Source: Sphingomonadales bacterium UBA6171 (lineage in GTDB: Bacteria > Pseudomonadota > Alphaproteobacteria > Sphingomonadales > Sphingomonadaceae). From it: a DNA stretch of 16,356 bases. The stretch spans positions 2,301 through 18,656 of the forward strand of contig DITZ01000055.1 in NCBI GenBank assembly GCA_002422985.1, in the 5' to 3' direction. A model generated the notes under the pieces. The model made no database searches. It was not told where the DNA came from and was given only the letters and a program-made list of their open reading frames with translations. The translations under genes were made by a program, and so were the position numbers. Positions within the stretch are counted from its first letter, which is position 1. Every line of letters starts with the position of its first letter. Below, piece after piece: positions 1 to 6,273 of this stretch.

Positions 1-49
1 TGTTTTCGCCGTGAAAGGGCGACGTCCTGGACCGCTAGACGAAGGGGCC
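1..49 (-). tRNA. tRNA-Glu (anticodon TTC), 3' part beyond window edge
   Basis: The reverse complement of the first 49 bases reads as the 5' two-thirds of a glutamate tRNA. It has the acceptor strand GGCCCCT (49-43), then a D arm (40-24) whose stem GTC/GAC encloses the TAGCGG-type loop. The anticodon arm pairs TCGCC (22-18) with GGCGA (10-6) around the loop CTTTCAC, placing anticodon TTC at 15-13. The variable region starts at position 5; the T arm and acceptor 3' strand lie outside the window. The 5' end is only 21 bases past the recJ stop codon, on the same strand, so it is either co-transcribed with recJ or uses a promoter inside recJ. Isotype call rests on the anticodon and the GTCTAG D-arm typical of tRNA-Glu. 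Confidence 0.9.
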
Positions 50-70
50 GTGCTGGCGAGAGGCGGCCGA

Positions 71-1846
71 TTAGCTGGCGGGGGCGGCGTCGTCAAGGTG
101 AAGTTCGGCTTTATCGCGTCCCTGCCAGGAATTGATGGTCACGCGGCCGGCCAGATAGATGGCACGCTGCCCGGCGGTGAGCAGAAATTCGCCCAGCGGG
201 GCGTCTGCGGCGCGGAAGGCGACGGCTTCCAGGCGGCTGCCGTCTGCGCTGGCGCAGACGATGCGGACATGATCGCCTTCCTTGCCGATTCGCCGCGCCT
301 GCACAATGCGCAGCGGGCCAACGGCCAGGCGCGGGCGGGGCCAGCCCTGGCCATAGGGGGCGGCGGCCTCCAGCGCGCCCGCCAGCGCCGGGGTGACGCC
401 GCCCGGCGCAACGCTGAGATCGATCGACAACCGCCGTTCGGCCGAGGCGCTGGCGACCGCGCCGGCCAGCATGTCGGACAGGAAGGCGCTGAACGCCGGG
501 ATACCGCCCGCCGGCACCGTCACGCCGCACGCCATGGCATGTCCGCCGCCCTCCAGCAGCAGGCCGCGATCCTTGGCAGCCAGCACCGCCGCGCCCAGGT
601 CTACCCCCTCCACCGACCGGCCGCTGCCCTTGGCGACGCCATCCGCGCCCACCGCCAGCACGATGGCGGGGCGGTGCAGCCGTTCCTTCACCCGCGCGGC
701 CACGATGCCGACGACGCCGGGATGCCAGCCCTCCCCCGCCACAACAGCGATGGGAACCTCGCCCAGCGTCATCGCCTGTTCCATGGCGGCGGCGGTCACG
801 GCGGCCTCTATCGCGCGCCGTTCCTGATTATGGCCGTCCAGCGCGGCGGCCAGCACCTGTGCCTCCGCCGGGTCGTCGGTTGCCAGCAGCCGCACCCCCA
901 GATCGGCCTGCCCAACCCGGCCGCCGGCGTTGATGCGGGGGCCGAACTGAAATCCCAGATCGTCGGCAATCGGCGCGCGCTCCATGCCGGCCAGATCCGC
1001 CAGCGCCACCAGCCCCGCCGTCTGCCGCTGGGCCATGCGGCGCAGGCCCAGCGCCACGAAGGCGCGGTTGAGGCCGGTGAGCGGCACGACATCGGCGACC
1101 GTGCCAAGCGCCACAATGTCCAGCCAGTCTGCAATGCGCGGTTCGGGCCGCGCTGCAAACCAGCCGCGCTGCCGGAGCGTCCGGTTGAGCGCCACGCCCA
1201 GCAGAAAGGCGAGACCGGCCGTGCAGAGATGGCCATAGCTGCCGGCCTCGGCGCTTTCATCCAGCCGGTTCGGGTTCACCAGCCCCAGCGCTGGCGGCAG
1301 CGCCGGCGAGGCCTTGTGGTGATCGACCACCAGCAGGTCCAGCCCGGTGGCGGCGGCGGATTCCAGCGGGCCGAAGGCCTGGGTGCCGCAATCCAGCAGC
1401 ACCACCAGATCGGCGCCGTCGGCCTTCAGCGCGGTGAGCGCGGCGGCCGACGGGCCATAGCCCTCCAGCAGCCGATCGGGGATATAATGGCCGACGCTGG
1501 CGCCCAGCGCGCGCAACTGGCGCAGCAGCAGGGCGGCGGACGTCGCGCCGTCCACATCATAATCCGCGAACAGGATGATGCGCTCGCCGCGCTCCACCGC
1601 CTCTGCCAGCCGGCCGGCGCTGGTGTCCATATCGGCAAAGATGGATGGATCGGGCAGCCATTCCCGCAGGCTTGGCTTCAGCGTGCGGCCGATATCCTCC
1701 GGCGCGCAGCCGCGCGACAGCAGGAGGGAGGCGGCCAGATCGTCGATGCCAAGCCGCGCCGCCTCGCCCAGCGGCAGCGGCATCGCCCGCCACACCCAGC
1801 TGCGGCCGGTGGCAGACAAGGCGACGGACGGGACGGGATCGGGCAT
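71..1846 (-). CDS. recJ: Single-stranded-DNA-specific 5'-3' exonuclease RecJ
   Basis: This 591-residue protein carries the DHH phosphoesterase motifs of RecJ in order: FADYDVDG (93-100), LLDCG (150-154), VVDHHKAS (173-180) and ALGTVADVVPL (246-256), plus GPRINAGGR (302-310). The DHHA1 domain follows, with GEGWHPGVVGIVAARV (371-386), GSGRS (407-411) and GGGHAMACG (433-441). A C-terminal OB-like domain completes the normal RecJ length. RecJ degrades 5'-ended single strands in RecF-pathway recombination, base-excision and mismatch repair, using Mn2+ or Mg2+ at the Asp/His sites. The start is ATG at 1846; the frame stays open 39 codons further upstream, but that stretch runs into a hairpin-rich intergenic repeat and is not RecJ-like. 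It is the last protein gene of an alaC-hom-glpX-recJ series on this strand. Confidence 0.97.
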   Translation of the reverse strand: MPDPVPSVALSATGRSWVWRAMPLPLGEAARLGIDDLAASLLLSRGCAPEDIGRTLKPSLREWLPDPSIFADMDTSAGRLAEAVERGERIILFADYDVDGATSAALLLRQLRALGASVGHYIPDRLLEGYGPSAAALTALKADGADLVVLLDCGTQAFGPLESAAATGLDLLVVDHHKASPALPPALGLVNPNRLDESAEAGSYGHLCTAGLAFLLGVALNRTLRQRGWFAARPEPRIADWLDIVALGTVADVVPLTGLNRAFVALGLRRMAQRQTAGLVALADLAGMERAPIADDLGFQFGPRINAGGRVGQADLGVRLLATDDPAEAQVLAAALDGHNQERRAIEAAVTAAAMEQAMTLGEVPIAVVAGEGWHPGVVGIVAARVKERLHRPAIVLAVGADGVAKGSGRSVEGVDLGAAVLAAKDRGLLLEGGGHAMACGVTVPAGGIPAFSAFLSDMLAGAVASASAERRLSIDLSVAPGGVTPALAGALEAAAPYGQGWPRPRLAVGPLRIVQARRIGKEGDHVRIVCASADGSRLEAVAFRAADAPLGEFLLTAGQRAIYLAGRVTINSWQGRDKAELHLDDAAPAS

Positions 1847-1889
1847 GGCCGCGAGGTGACGGGTGGGGGGGCTGACTGTCAAGCGATTG

Positions 1890-2006
1890 CTCCTCCCCCG
1901 CAGGTGGGGGAGGAGGCATGGGGTGAGGAAGGGGTGCCGGCGCTTCGGCGGGAGCGCGGACATCCCTCCACCATGCTTTGCATGGTCCCCCTCCGCTGGT
2001 GGGGGA
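1890..2006. repeat. Composite multi-hairpin intergenic repeat (REP-like) between glpX and recJ
   Basis: The gap between the glpX stop and recJ start is mostly hairpins. First, CTCCTCCCCC (1890-1899) pairs perfectly with GGGGGAGGAG (1906-1915) around a 6-base loop. Second, CGC-TTCG-GCG (1941-1950) is a short stem with the stable cUUCGg tetraloop. Third, ACCATGC (1970-1976) and GCATGGT (1980-1986) form a 7-bp stem with a TTT loop. Fourth, TCCCCC (1986-1991) pairs with GGGGGA (2001-2006), directly after the glpX stop on the minus strand. The style resembles dispersed GC-rich repeats common between sphingomonad genes (recollection, not a search). It may act as a 3'-end stabiliser or weak terminator for glpX; there is no clear T-tract. 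Confidence 0.7.
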
Positions 2007-2008
2007 TT

Positions 2009-3001
2009 TTAGCCTGGTTCGCCGTTCCGGTCGCTCTTTACCCGGCGCACGGTGCCGGTGGAGGCGCGCATGACGACGGATTCGGTGGTGATGCGGCCGG
2101 TTTTATAGCGGCGCACGCCTTCCAGCAGGCTGCCATCGGTCACGCCAGTGGCGGCGAAGATCACATCGCCCTTGGCGAGATCCTCCAGATGATAGATGCG
2201 GTCGAAATCGGTGACGCCCAGTTTGCGGGCGCGGGCCTTTTCATCCTCGTTGCGGAAGATCAGCCGGCCCTGAAACTGGCCGCCGACGCAGCGCAGTGCC
2301 GCTGCTGCCAGCACGCCTTCGGGCGCGCCGCCGCTGCCCATATAGATGTCGATGGTGGTGTCGGGGTTGGTAACGGCGATCACGCCGGCCACATCGCCAT
2401 CGGGGATCAGGTGAATGCCGCAGCCCAGCCCGCGCAATTCCTTGATGAGCGCTTCATGGCGCGGGCGATCGAGCACGCAGGCGATGATGTCGCCGGGTTC
2501 GACACCCTTGAAGGCGGCGACCGCCCTGATATTCTCGGTGGGGGTCTTGTCCAGGCTGACGATGCCGGCCGGGTAGCCGGGGCCGACGGCCAGCTTCTCC
2601 ATATAGGTGTCGGGGGCGTTCAGCAGCCCGCCTTCTTCGGCGATGGCCAGCACGGCGAGTGCATTGGGGCCGGCCTTGGCGGTGATGGTCGTGCCTTCCA
2701 GCGGATCGAGCGCGATGTCGATCTTCGGGCCGGTGCCCTGGGCGGAGCCGACCTTTTCGCCGATATAAAGCATCGGCGCTTCGTCGCGCTCGCCCTCGCC
2801 GATAACCACGGTGCCATCGAAGGCCAGCTTGTTGAGCGCGTCGCGCATGGCTTCAACGGCGGCGGCGTCGGCGGCTTTCTCGTCGCCCCGGCCCACAAGG
2901 CGCGATGCGGCGATGGCGGCATATTCCGTCACCCGCACCATTTCGAGCACCAGAACACGGTCGAGAACCTGCGAGGGAGCGAGCGGCTTCACGTCGGTCA
3001 T
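2009..3001 (-). CDS. glpX: Class II fructose-1,6-bisphosphatase GlpX
   Basis: A 330-residue GlpX-type phosphatase that hydrolyses fructose 1,6-bisphosphate to fructose 6-phosphate in gluconeogenesis; some alphaproteobacterial members also act on sedoheptulose bisphosphate. The metal and substrate motifs are intact: GRGDEKAAD (37-45), VIGEGERDEAPMLYIGE (66-82), the DPLEGTT metal site (99-105) and GSGGAPEGV (222-230), matching the Asp/Glu ligands known in E. coli GlpX. Two in-frame ATGs exist. The one at 3007 overlaps the hom stop as ATGA. The one at 3001 sits six bases after AGGAAGG, the better ribosome-site spacing, so I choose it; the difference is two residues. Tight coupling to hom implies co-translation. 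Length is normal for the family. Confidence 0.97.
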   Translation of the reverse strand: MTDVKPLAPSQVLDRVLVLEMVRVTEYAAIAASRLVGRGDEKAADAAAVEAMRDALNKLAFDGTVVIGEGERDEAPMLYIGEKVGSAQGTGPKIDIALDPLEGTTITAKAGPNALAVLAIAEEGGLLNAPDTYMEKLAVGPGYPAGIVSLDKTPTENIRAVAAFKGVEPGDIIACVLDRPRHEALIKELRGLGCGIHLIPDGDVAGVIAVTNPDTTIDIYMGSGGAPEGVLAAAALRCVGGQFQGRLIFRNEDEKARARKLGVTDFDRIYHLEDLAKGDVIFAATGVTDGSLLEGVRRYKTGRITTESVVMRASTGTVRRVKSDRNGEPG

Positions 3002-3003
3002 AA

Positions 3004-4302
3004 TCATCCTTCCTGGCCCAGAATGGGCATGATGAGGGGGTCGTCGAGACTGGAATCGAGCGCGGCCATGGCGGTGGCCGCAGCGTTGACGGCGCGTTCG
3101 GCCGTGGCGTGCGTGACGATGGTGACGATGGCGGTGCCGTCGTCACCGGGGCTGGGCTGTTGCAGCGCCTCGATCGAAACGCCGCAATCGCGCAGGATGG
3201 CGGTGAGTTCGGCCAGCACGCCCGGACGGTCCGCCACGGCGAGCCGCAGATAATAGCGGCCCTGCTGGCTGGAGGGGTCCGCCGGCGCAAAGGTGGCGAG
3301 CGCATCGACCGGCATGGCAAAGGCCGGGCCGGCTTCTCCGCGCGCGATGTCGATCAGGTCTGCCACCACGGCGCTGGCGGTGGGGCCAGCACCGGCACCG
3401 CGCCCCATGAAGAACAGCCGGCCGACGAAATTGCCCTCTGCCACCACGGCGTTGAGCGGGCCTTCCACGGCCGCCAGCGGGTGGCTCATCGGCACCAGCG
3501 CCGGGTGGACGCGTTGCAGCAGCCTGTCGCCCGTCTGCTCCGCCATGCCCACCAGCCGCACGCGATAGCCCATGCTGGCGGCCTGGCGGATGTCCACCAG
3601 CCGGAGCGCCCGGATGCCGCTGATGCCGACGGCGCCGAAATCGGGGCGGCTGCCAAAGGCAAGGCTCGCCAGGATGGTGAGTTTGTGCGCGGCGTCCACG
3701 CCATCGATGTCGAAGCTGGGGTCGGCTTCCGCAAAGCCCAGCGCCTGCGCGTCGGCCAGCACGGCGGAAAACTCCAGCCCCTCCTTCTCCATGCGGGTCA
3801 GGATATAATTGCAGGTGCCGTTCAAAATGCCATAGACGCCAGACAGCGCATTGGCGGCCGCCCCTTCGCGCAGGCCCTTGATGACCGGGATGCCGCCCGC
3901 GACCGCCGCTTCAAACTTCAGCGGCGTGGAGGAGGCTTCGGCCAGTTCCGCCAGCAGCAGGCCATGATGCGCCAGCATCGCCTTGTTGGCGGTAACGAAC
4001 GGCTTGTGCGCGGCAAGCGTCGCGCGGGCCAGCGTGAGCGCCGGGCCATCGGCACCGCCGACCAATTCCACCACCACATCCACATCATCGGCCGCGGCCA
4101 GCCGTGTGGCGTCATCCTCCCAGCGGAAGCGGCTGAGATCGATACCACGATCGCGCGACCGGTCACGCGCGGAAACGGCGCTGACAATGATGGGACGGCC
4201 GGCGCGGCGGGCGACCAGCGCGGCATTTACATCAAGCAACTGGATGACGCCCCCGCCCACCGTGCCCAGCCCTGCCAATCCGATCCTGAGCGGCGCAACC
4301 AA
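3004..4302 (-). CDS. hom: Homoserine dehydrogenase with C-terminal ACT domain (TTG start)
   Basis: A 432-residue NAD(P)H-dependent homoserine dehydrogenase, reducing aspartate semialdehyde to homoserine on the route to threonine, methionine and isoleucine. The N-terminal Rossmann motif GLAGLGTVGGG is at residues 8-18, TANKAML at 104-110, AGGIPVI at 135-141 and NGTCNYIL at 161-168. The family signature GFAEADPSFDIDGVDAAHK (189-207) ends in the expected catalytic lysine. Residues from about 350 form an ACT domain (RYYLRLAVADRPGVLAEL), the usual site of threonine feedback control. The start is a TTG at 4302, six bases after a perfect AAGGAG (4314-4309). An ATG at 4398 would add 32 residues translated from the hairpin repeat, which is not homologous sequence. 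The stop overlaps the first glpX ATG. Confidence 0.96.
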   Translation of the reverse strand: MVAPLRIGLAGLGTVGGGVIQLLDVNAALVARRAGRPIIVSAVSARDRSRDRGIDLSRFRWEDDATRLAAADDVDVVVELVGGADGPALTLARATLAAHKPFVTANKAMLAHHGLLLAELAEASSTPLKFEAAVAGGIPVIKGLREGAAANALSGVYGILNGTCNYILTRMEKEGLEFSAVLADAQALGFAEADPSFDIDGVDAAHKLTILASLAFGSRPDFGAVGISGIRALRLVDIRQAASMGYRVRLVGMAEQTGDRLLQRVHPALVPMSHPLAAVEGPLNAVVAEGNFVGRLFFMGRGAGAGPTASAVVADLIDIARGEAGPAFAMPVDALATFAPADPSSQQGRYYLRLAVADRPGVLAELTAILRDCGVSIEALQQPSPGDDGTAIVTIVTHATAERAVNAAATAMAALDSSLDDPLIMPILGQEG

Positions 4303-4314
4303 GAGCGTCTCCTT
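4300..4314 (-). promoter_or_regulatory. Ribosome binding site that fixes the TTG start of hom
   Basis: On the minus strand AAGGAG (4314-4309) is followed by a six-base spacer and TTG (4302-4300). The next residues, VAPLRIGLAGLGTVGGG, match the N-terminus expected of homoserine dehydrogenase. No ATG or GTG lies at a comparable position, so TTG is the best-supported start. Confidence 0.8.
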
Positions 4315-4349
4315 ACCTGCGTCTATGGCGTTTCCGCCCTTGTTTAAGA

Positions 4350-4486
4350 TGCGTGGCTTCGCCCCGCCCTTGTTACGATGCGTGGCTTCGCCCCGCACTT
4401 GTTTACCCTGCGTGGCTTCGCCCCACCTTTACCTGTCATGCGTGGCTTCGCCCCGCCTTTACCTGTCATGCGTGGCTTCGCCCCGC
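4350..4486. repeat. Five-copy 30-bp tandem repeat of mini-hairpins in the hom leader
   Basis: Five copies of the 18-mer TGCGTGGCTTCGCCCCGC start at 4350, 4379, 4409, 4439 and 4469, giving periods of 29, 30, 30 and 30 bases. Copy 3 has one change (CCCCAC for CCCCGC). Spacers are 11-12 bases; spacers 3 and 4 are identical (CTTTACCTGTCA), and spacers 1 and 2 share CTTGTTTAC-like sequence. The segment before copy 1 (4334-4346) also matches the unit's second half, suggesting a decayed copy. Each unit is quasi-palindromic: GCG-T-GGC-TTC-GCC-C-CGC. The minus strand, which is the hom mRNA sense, therefore shows GGC-GAA-GCC cores closed by GCG/CGC. An inverted degenerate copy (TATGGCGAAGCCGC) follows at 4502-4515. 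Copies lie 48-184 bases upstream of the hom start codon. Confidence 0.93.
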
Positions 4487-4544
4487 ACTGGCCTGCGACG
4501 CTATGGCGAAGCCGCACAGCGCGGGCAAGGGCCGGACATCGCCT

Positions 4545-4567
4545 GAATCAACCGGCCGGAATCAACC
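4545..4567. repeat. Pair of 9-bp direct repeats, each containing a GANTC site
   Basis: GAATCAACC occurs at 4545-4553 and again at 4559-4567, 14 bases apart, separated by the palindrome-rich GGCCG. The second copy covers the alaC stop codon. Each copy contains GAATC, a GANTC site of the kind methylated by CcrM in alphaproteobacteria. Whether it functions as a regulatory site of hom or is chance is not decidable from sequence alone. Confidence 0.5.
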
Positions 4568-5767
4568 CGATTGGGCCGGGGTGTTCACGCCCATGGAGGC
4601 AAGATATTTCCGCACGTTGCGCGCAGCCTGGCGCAGGCGCTGCTCATTTTCCACCATGGCGATGCGGACGAAACCCTCGCCCTCCTCGCCATAGCCGACG
4701 CCGGGCGCCACCGCGACGCCGGCATGGGTCAGCAACTGCTTGGAAAACTCAAGGCTTCCCAGATGGTTGAGCGCAGGCGGCAGCGGCGCCCAGGCAAACA
4801 TGGAGGCGCGTGGAGAGGGAATGTCCCACCCCGCGCGGCCAAAACTCTCCACCAGCACATCGCGGCGCCTGTGATAAAGCTGGCGGTTCGCCGCCACAAT
4901 ATCCTGCGGGCCATTCAATGCCGCACAGGCCGCGGCCTGCACCGGCGTGAAGGCGCCATAATCGAGATAGGATTTCACCCGCGTCATCGCCGCGATCAGC
5001 TTCTTGTTGCCCACCGCGAAACCGATGCGCCAGCCGGCCATCGAATAGGTTTTCGACAGCGAGGTGAATTCGATGGCGATATCCTTCGCCCCCTTCACCT
5101 GCAGGATGGAAGGTGTGGGCTGGCCGTCGAAATAAAGTTCGGAATAGGCGAGGTCCGACACTATCCACACCTTGTTGTCGCGCGCCCAGGCGACCAGCCG
5201 TTCATAAAAGGCCAGATCGACCGTCTCGGCCGTGGGATTGGACGGATAGTTCACCACCAGCACCGAAGGGCGCGGCACGGTGAATCGCATCGCGCGCTCA
5301 AGGCTTTGGAAATAGGCTTCGTCCGGCGTGGTCGGCACGGCGCGGATGGTGGCACCGGCGATGATGAAGCCGAAGGTGTGGATAGGGTAGCTGGGATTGG
5401 GTGCCAGCACCACATCACCCGGCGCGGTGATGGCGGTGGCAAGGCTCGCCAGCCCTTCCTTCGACCCCATGGTGACAACCACTTCGGTTTCGGGATCGAC
5501 CTCGACTCCGAAGCGTCGGCCATAATAATTGGCCTGCGCGCGGCGCAGCCCCGGAATACCCTTGGAGGCGGAATAGCCGTGCGCATCGGGCTTCATCGCC
5601 ACTTCGCACAGTTTTTCGATCACATGCGGCGGCGGCGGCAGATCGGGATTGCCCATGCCCAGGTCGATGATATCCTCGCCTGCCGCGCGTGCTGCCGCCC
5701 GCATCGCGTTCACTTCGGCGATGATATAGGGTGGCAGTCGGCGGATGCGATAGAAATCTTCGGACAT
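4562..5767 (-). CDS. alaC: PLP-dependent class I/II aminotransferase, AlaC-like (alanine/glutamate type)
   Basis: A 401-residue fold-type I aminotransferase of the AlaC/YfdZ group, often labelled LL-diaminopimelate aminotransferase by automatic annotation. The likely reaction is alanine-2-oxoglutarate transamination. The PLP lysine is K239 in SLSKTYSMAGWRIGF (236-250). Cofactor contacts N177 (NYPSNPT), D205 and Y208 (SDLAYSEL) are present, and R368 (FVRIAMVEN) is the usual carboxylate-binding arginine. DLGMGNPDLPPPPHVI (35-50) is typical of the group. The start is ATG at 5767 behind a weak GGGAAAG. It lies 259 bases upstream of hom on the same strand, and the aminotransferase-hom-glpX-recJ order is one I recall from other alphaproteobacteria. 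Substrate specificity is inferred from resemblance only. Confidence 0.9.
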   Translation of the reverse strand: MSEDFYRIRRLPPYIIAEVNAMRAAARAAGEDIIDLGMGNPDLPPPPHVIEKLCEVAMKPDAHGYSASKGIPGLRRAQANYYGRRFGVEVDPETEVVVTMGSKEGLASLATAITAPGDVVLAPNPSYPIHTFGFIIAGATIRAVPTTPDEAYFQSLERAMRFTVPRPSVLVVNYPSNPTAETVDLAFYERLVAWARDNKVWIVSDLAYSELYFDGQPTPSILQVKGAKDIAIEFTSLSKTYSMAGWRIGFAVGNKKLIAAMTRVKSYLDYGAFTPVQAAACAALNGPQDIVAANRQLYHRRRDVLVESFGRAGWDIPSPRASMFAWAPLPPALNHLGSLEFSKQLLTHAGVAVAPGVGYGEEGEGFVRIAMVENEQRLRQAARNVRKYLASMGVNTPAQSG

Positions 5768-5873
5768 CAGGCTTTCCCGTTACGAATGAGGGTGGACACA
5801 GGCGATCGGGCCGGCATCAGCCGGCGCACCGCTCTTGGCCCATCACAGCCGGAAATGCGAGCGCGGAAATGAT

Positions 5874-5910
5874 AACAGGGCGGGCGGGCCATCGCTCACC
5901 CGCCGCTGTT
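5874..5910 (-). terminator. Possible terminator hairpin of the small exported-protein gene
   Basis: Just past the stop of the small gene on the minus strand, GGCGGG (5883-5888) pairs with CCCGCC (5899-5904), and the outer AACAG (5874-5878) pairs with CTGTT (5906-5910), with bulges between. The minus strand continues into TTATCATTT, only a weak T-rich stretch. A second small stem, GCCGGT/ACCGGC (5914-5931), straddles the stop codon. The rest of the 5768-5922 gap holds nothing I can identify beyond the alaC ribosome-site region. Confidence 0.4.
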
Positions 5911-5922
5911 TCAGCCGGTGGT

Positions 5923-6123
5923 TCAACCGGCCTTGGCGGTGGTCGGCTTGCCTTCGCGCCTCAGGTCCACCTTCTGGATGCAGCGGTCTTTCACGCTGGC
6001 CGAGCAGAAAGGCAGGCCGGAATCGGCATGAACCGGGGCCGGCTTCTGCGCGAGGGCCGGTGCCGCAAAGGCGAGCGCTGCCGTGGCGGCAAGCGTGACG
6101 AGGCCGAGCGAGGTCTTGAACAT
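5923..6123 (-). CDS. Small exported protein with two cysteines (66 aa), function unknown
   Basis: A 66-residue protein with a clear Sec signal peptide: basic start (MFK), hydrophobic core (residues 5-20) and a signal peptidase I site after APALA (about 25/26). The mature part is only about 41 residues and basic at its end. It contains C40 and C48 in PFCSASVKDRC, which could form a disulfide in the periplasm. The start is ATG at 6123, six bases after GGAG, and a plausible promoter lies upstream, so this is likely a real gene. I do not recognise a named family; similar short proteins with a CSA-x-V-x-DRC-type core occur in sphingomonads as I recall, without known function. It is divergent from phaC, sharing the 150-bp gap between them. 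Confidence 0.72.
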   Translation of the reverse strand: MFKTSLGLVTLAATAALAFAAPALAQKPAPVHADSGLPFCSASVKDRCIQKVDLRREGKPTTAKAG

Positions 6124-6165
6124 ATGTGGCTCCAGAATATTACCGAATCCCCGTTCGGCACAGCC

Positions 6166-6194
6166 ATTCTATGCCCGAATTGCTGCATTTCCAA
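6166..6194 (-). promoter_or_regulatory. Putative sigma-70 promoter of the small exported-protein gene
   Basis: On the minus strand TTGGAA (6194-6189) is followed after exactly 17 bases by TAGAAT (6171-6166). These match the -35 and -10 consensus at four and five of six positions. The implied transcript start near 6159 leaves a leader of about 36 bases before the ATG at 6123. The remaining divergent gap to phaC (6195-6273) shows no equally good plus-strand promoter. Confidence 0.5.
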
Positions 6195-6273
6195 GCATAT
6201 CCGCAAAGCCGCATCGCGCGCTCTTGCCCCGTGCGGACGCTTGCGGCACTGATTGGCCAGAGGGAGGAGCGCA

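Noticed and set aside
1847..1963. N-terminal extension of RecJ by 39 residues
   Set aside because: The extension is translated from the intergenic hairpin region and does not resemble RecJ; the ATG at 1846 gives a normal-length protein.
11..3253. Long plus-strand open frame of 1080 codons
   Set aside because: It is antisense to recJ and glpX, both with full sets of catalytic motifs; the translation is low-complexity Gly/Ala/Arg/His typical of the reverse frame of high-GC genes, and it also crosses the hairpin-rich gap.
4350..4486. CRISPR array
   Set aside because: The repeat is 18 bases with 11-12-base spacers, two of them identical, far shorter than CRISPR units; no cas gene is present.
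4353..4694. Plus-strand protein with AWLRP-type decapeptide repeats
   Set aside because: The peptide repeat is a direct consequence of the 30-bp DNA repeat; there is no ribosome site, and the frame then runs antisense into alaC.
4571..5872. Plus-strand 433-codon frame
   Set aside because: It is the antisense shadow of the alaC-like aminotransferase, which has the PLP lysine and cofactor motifs.
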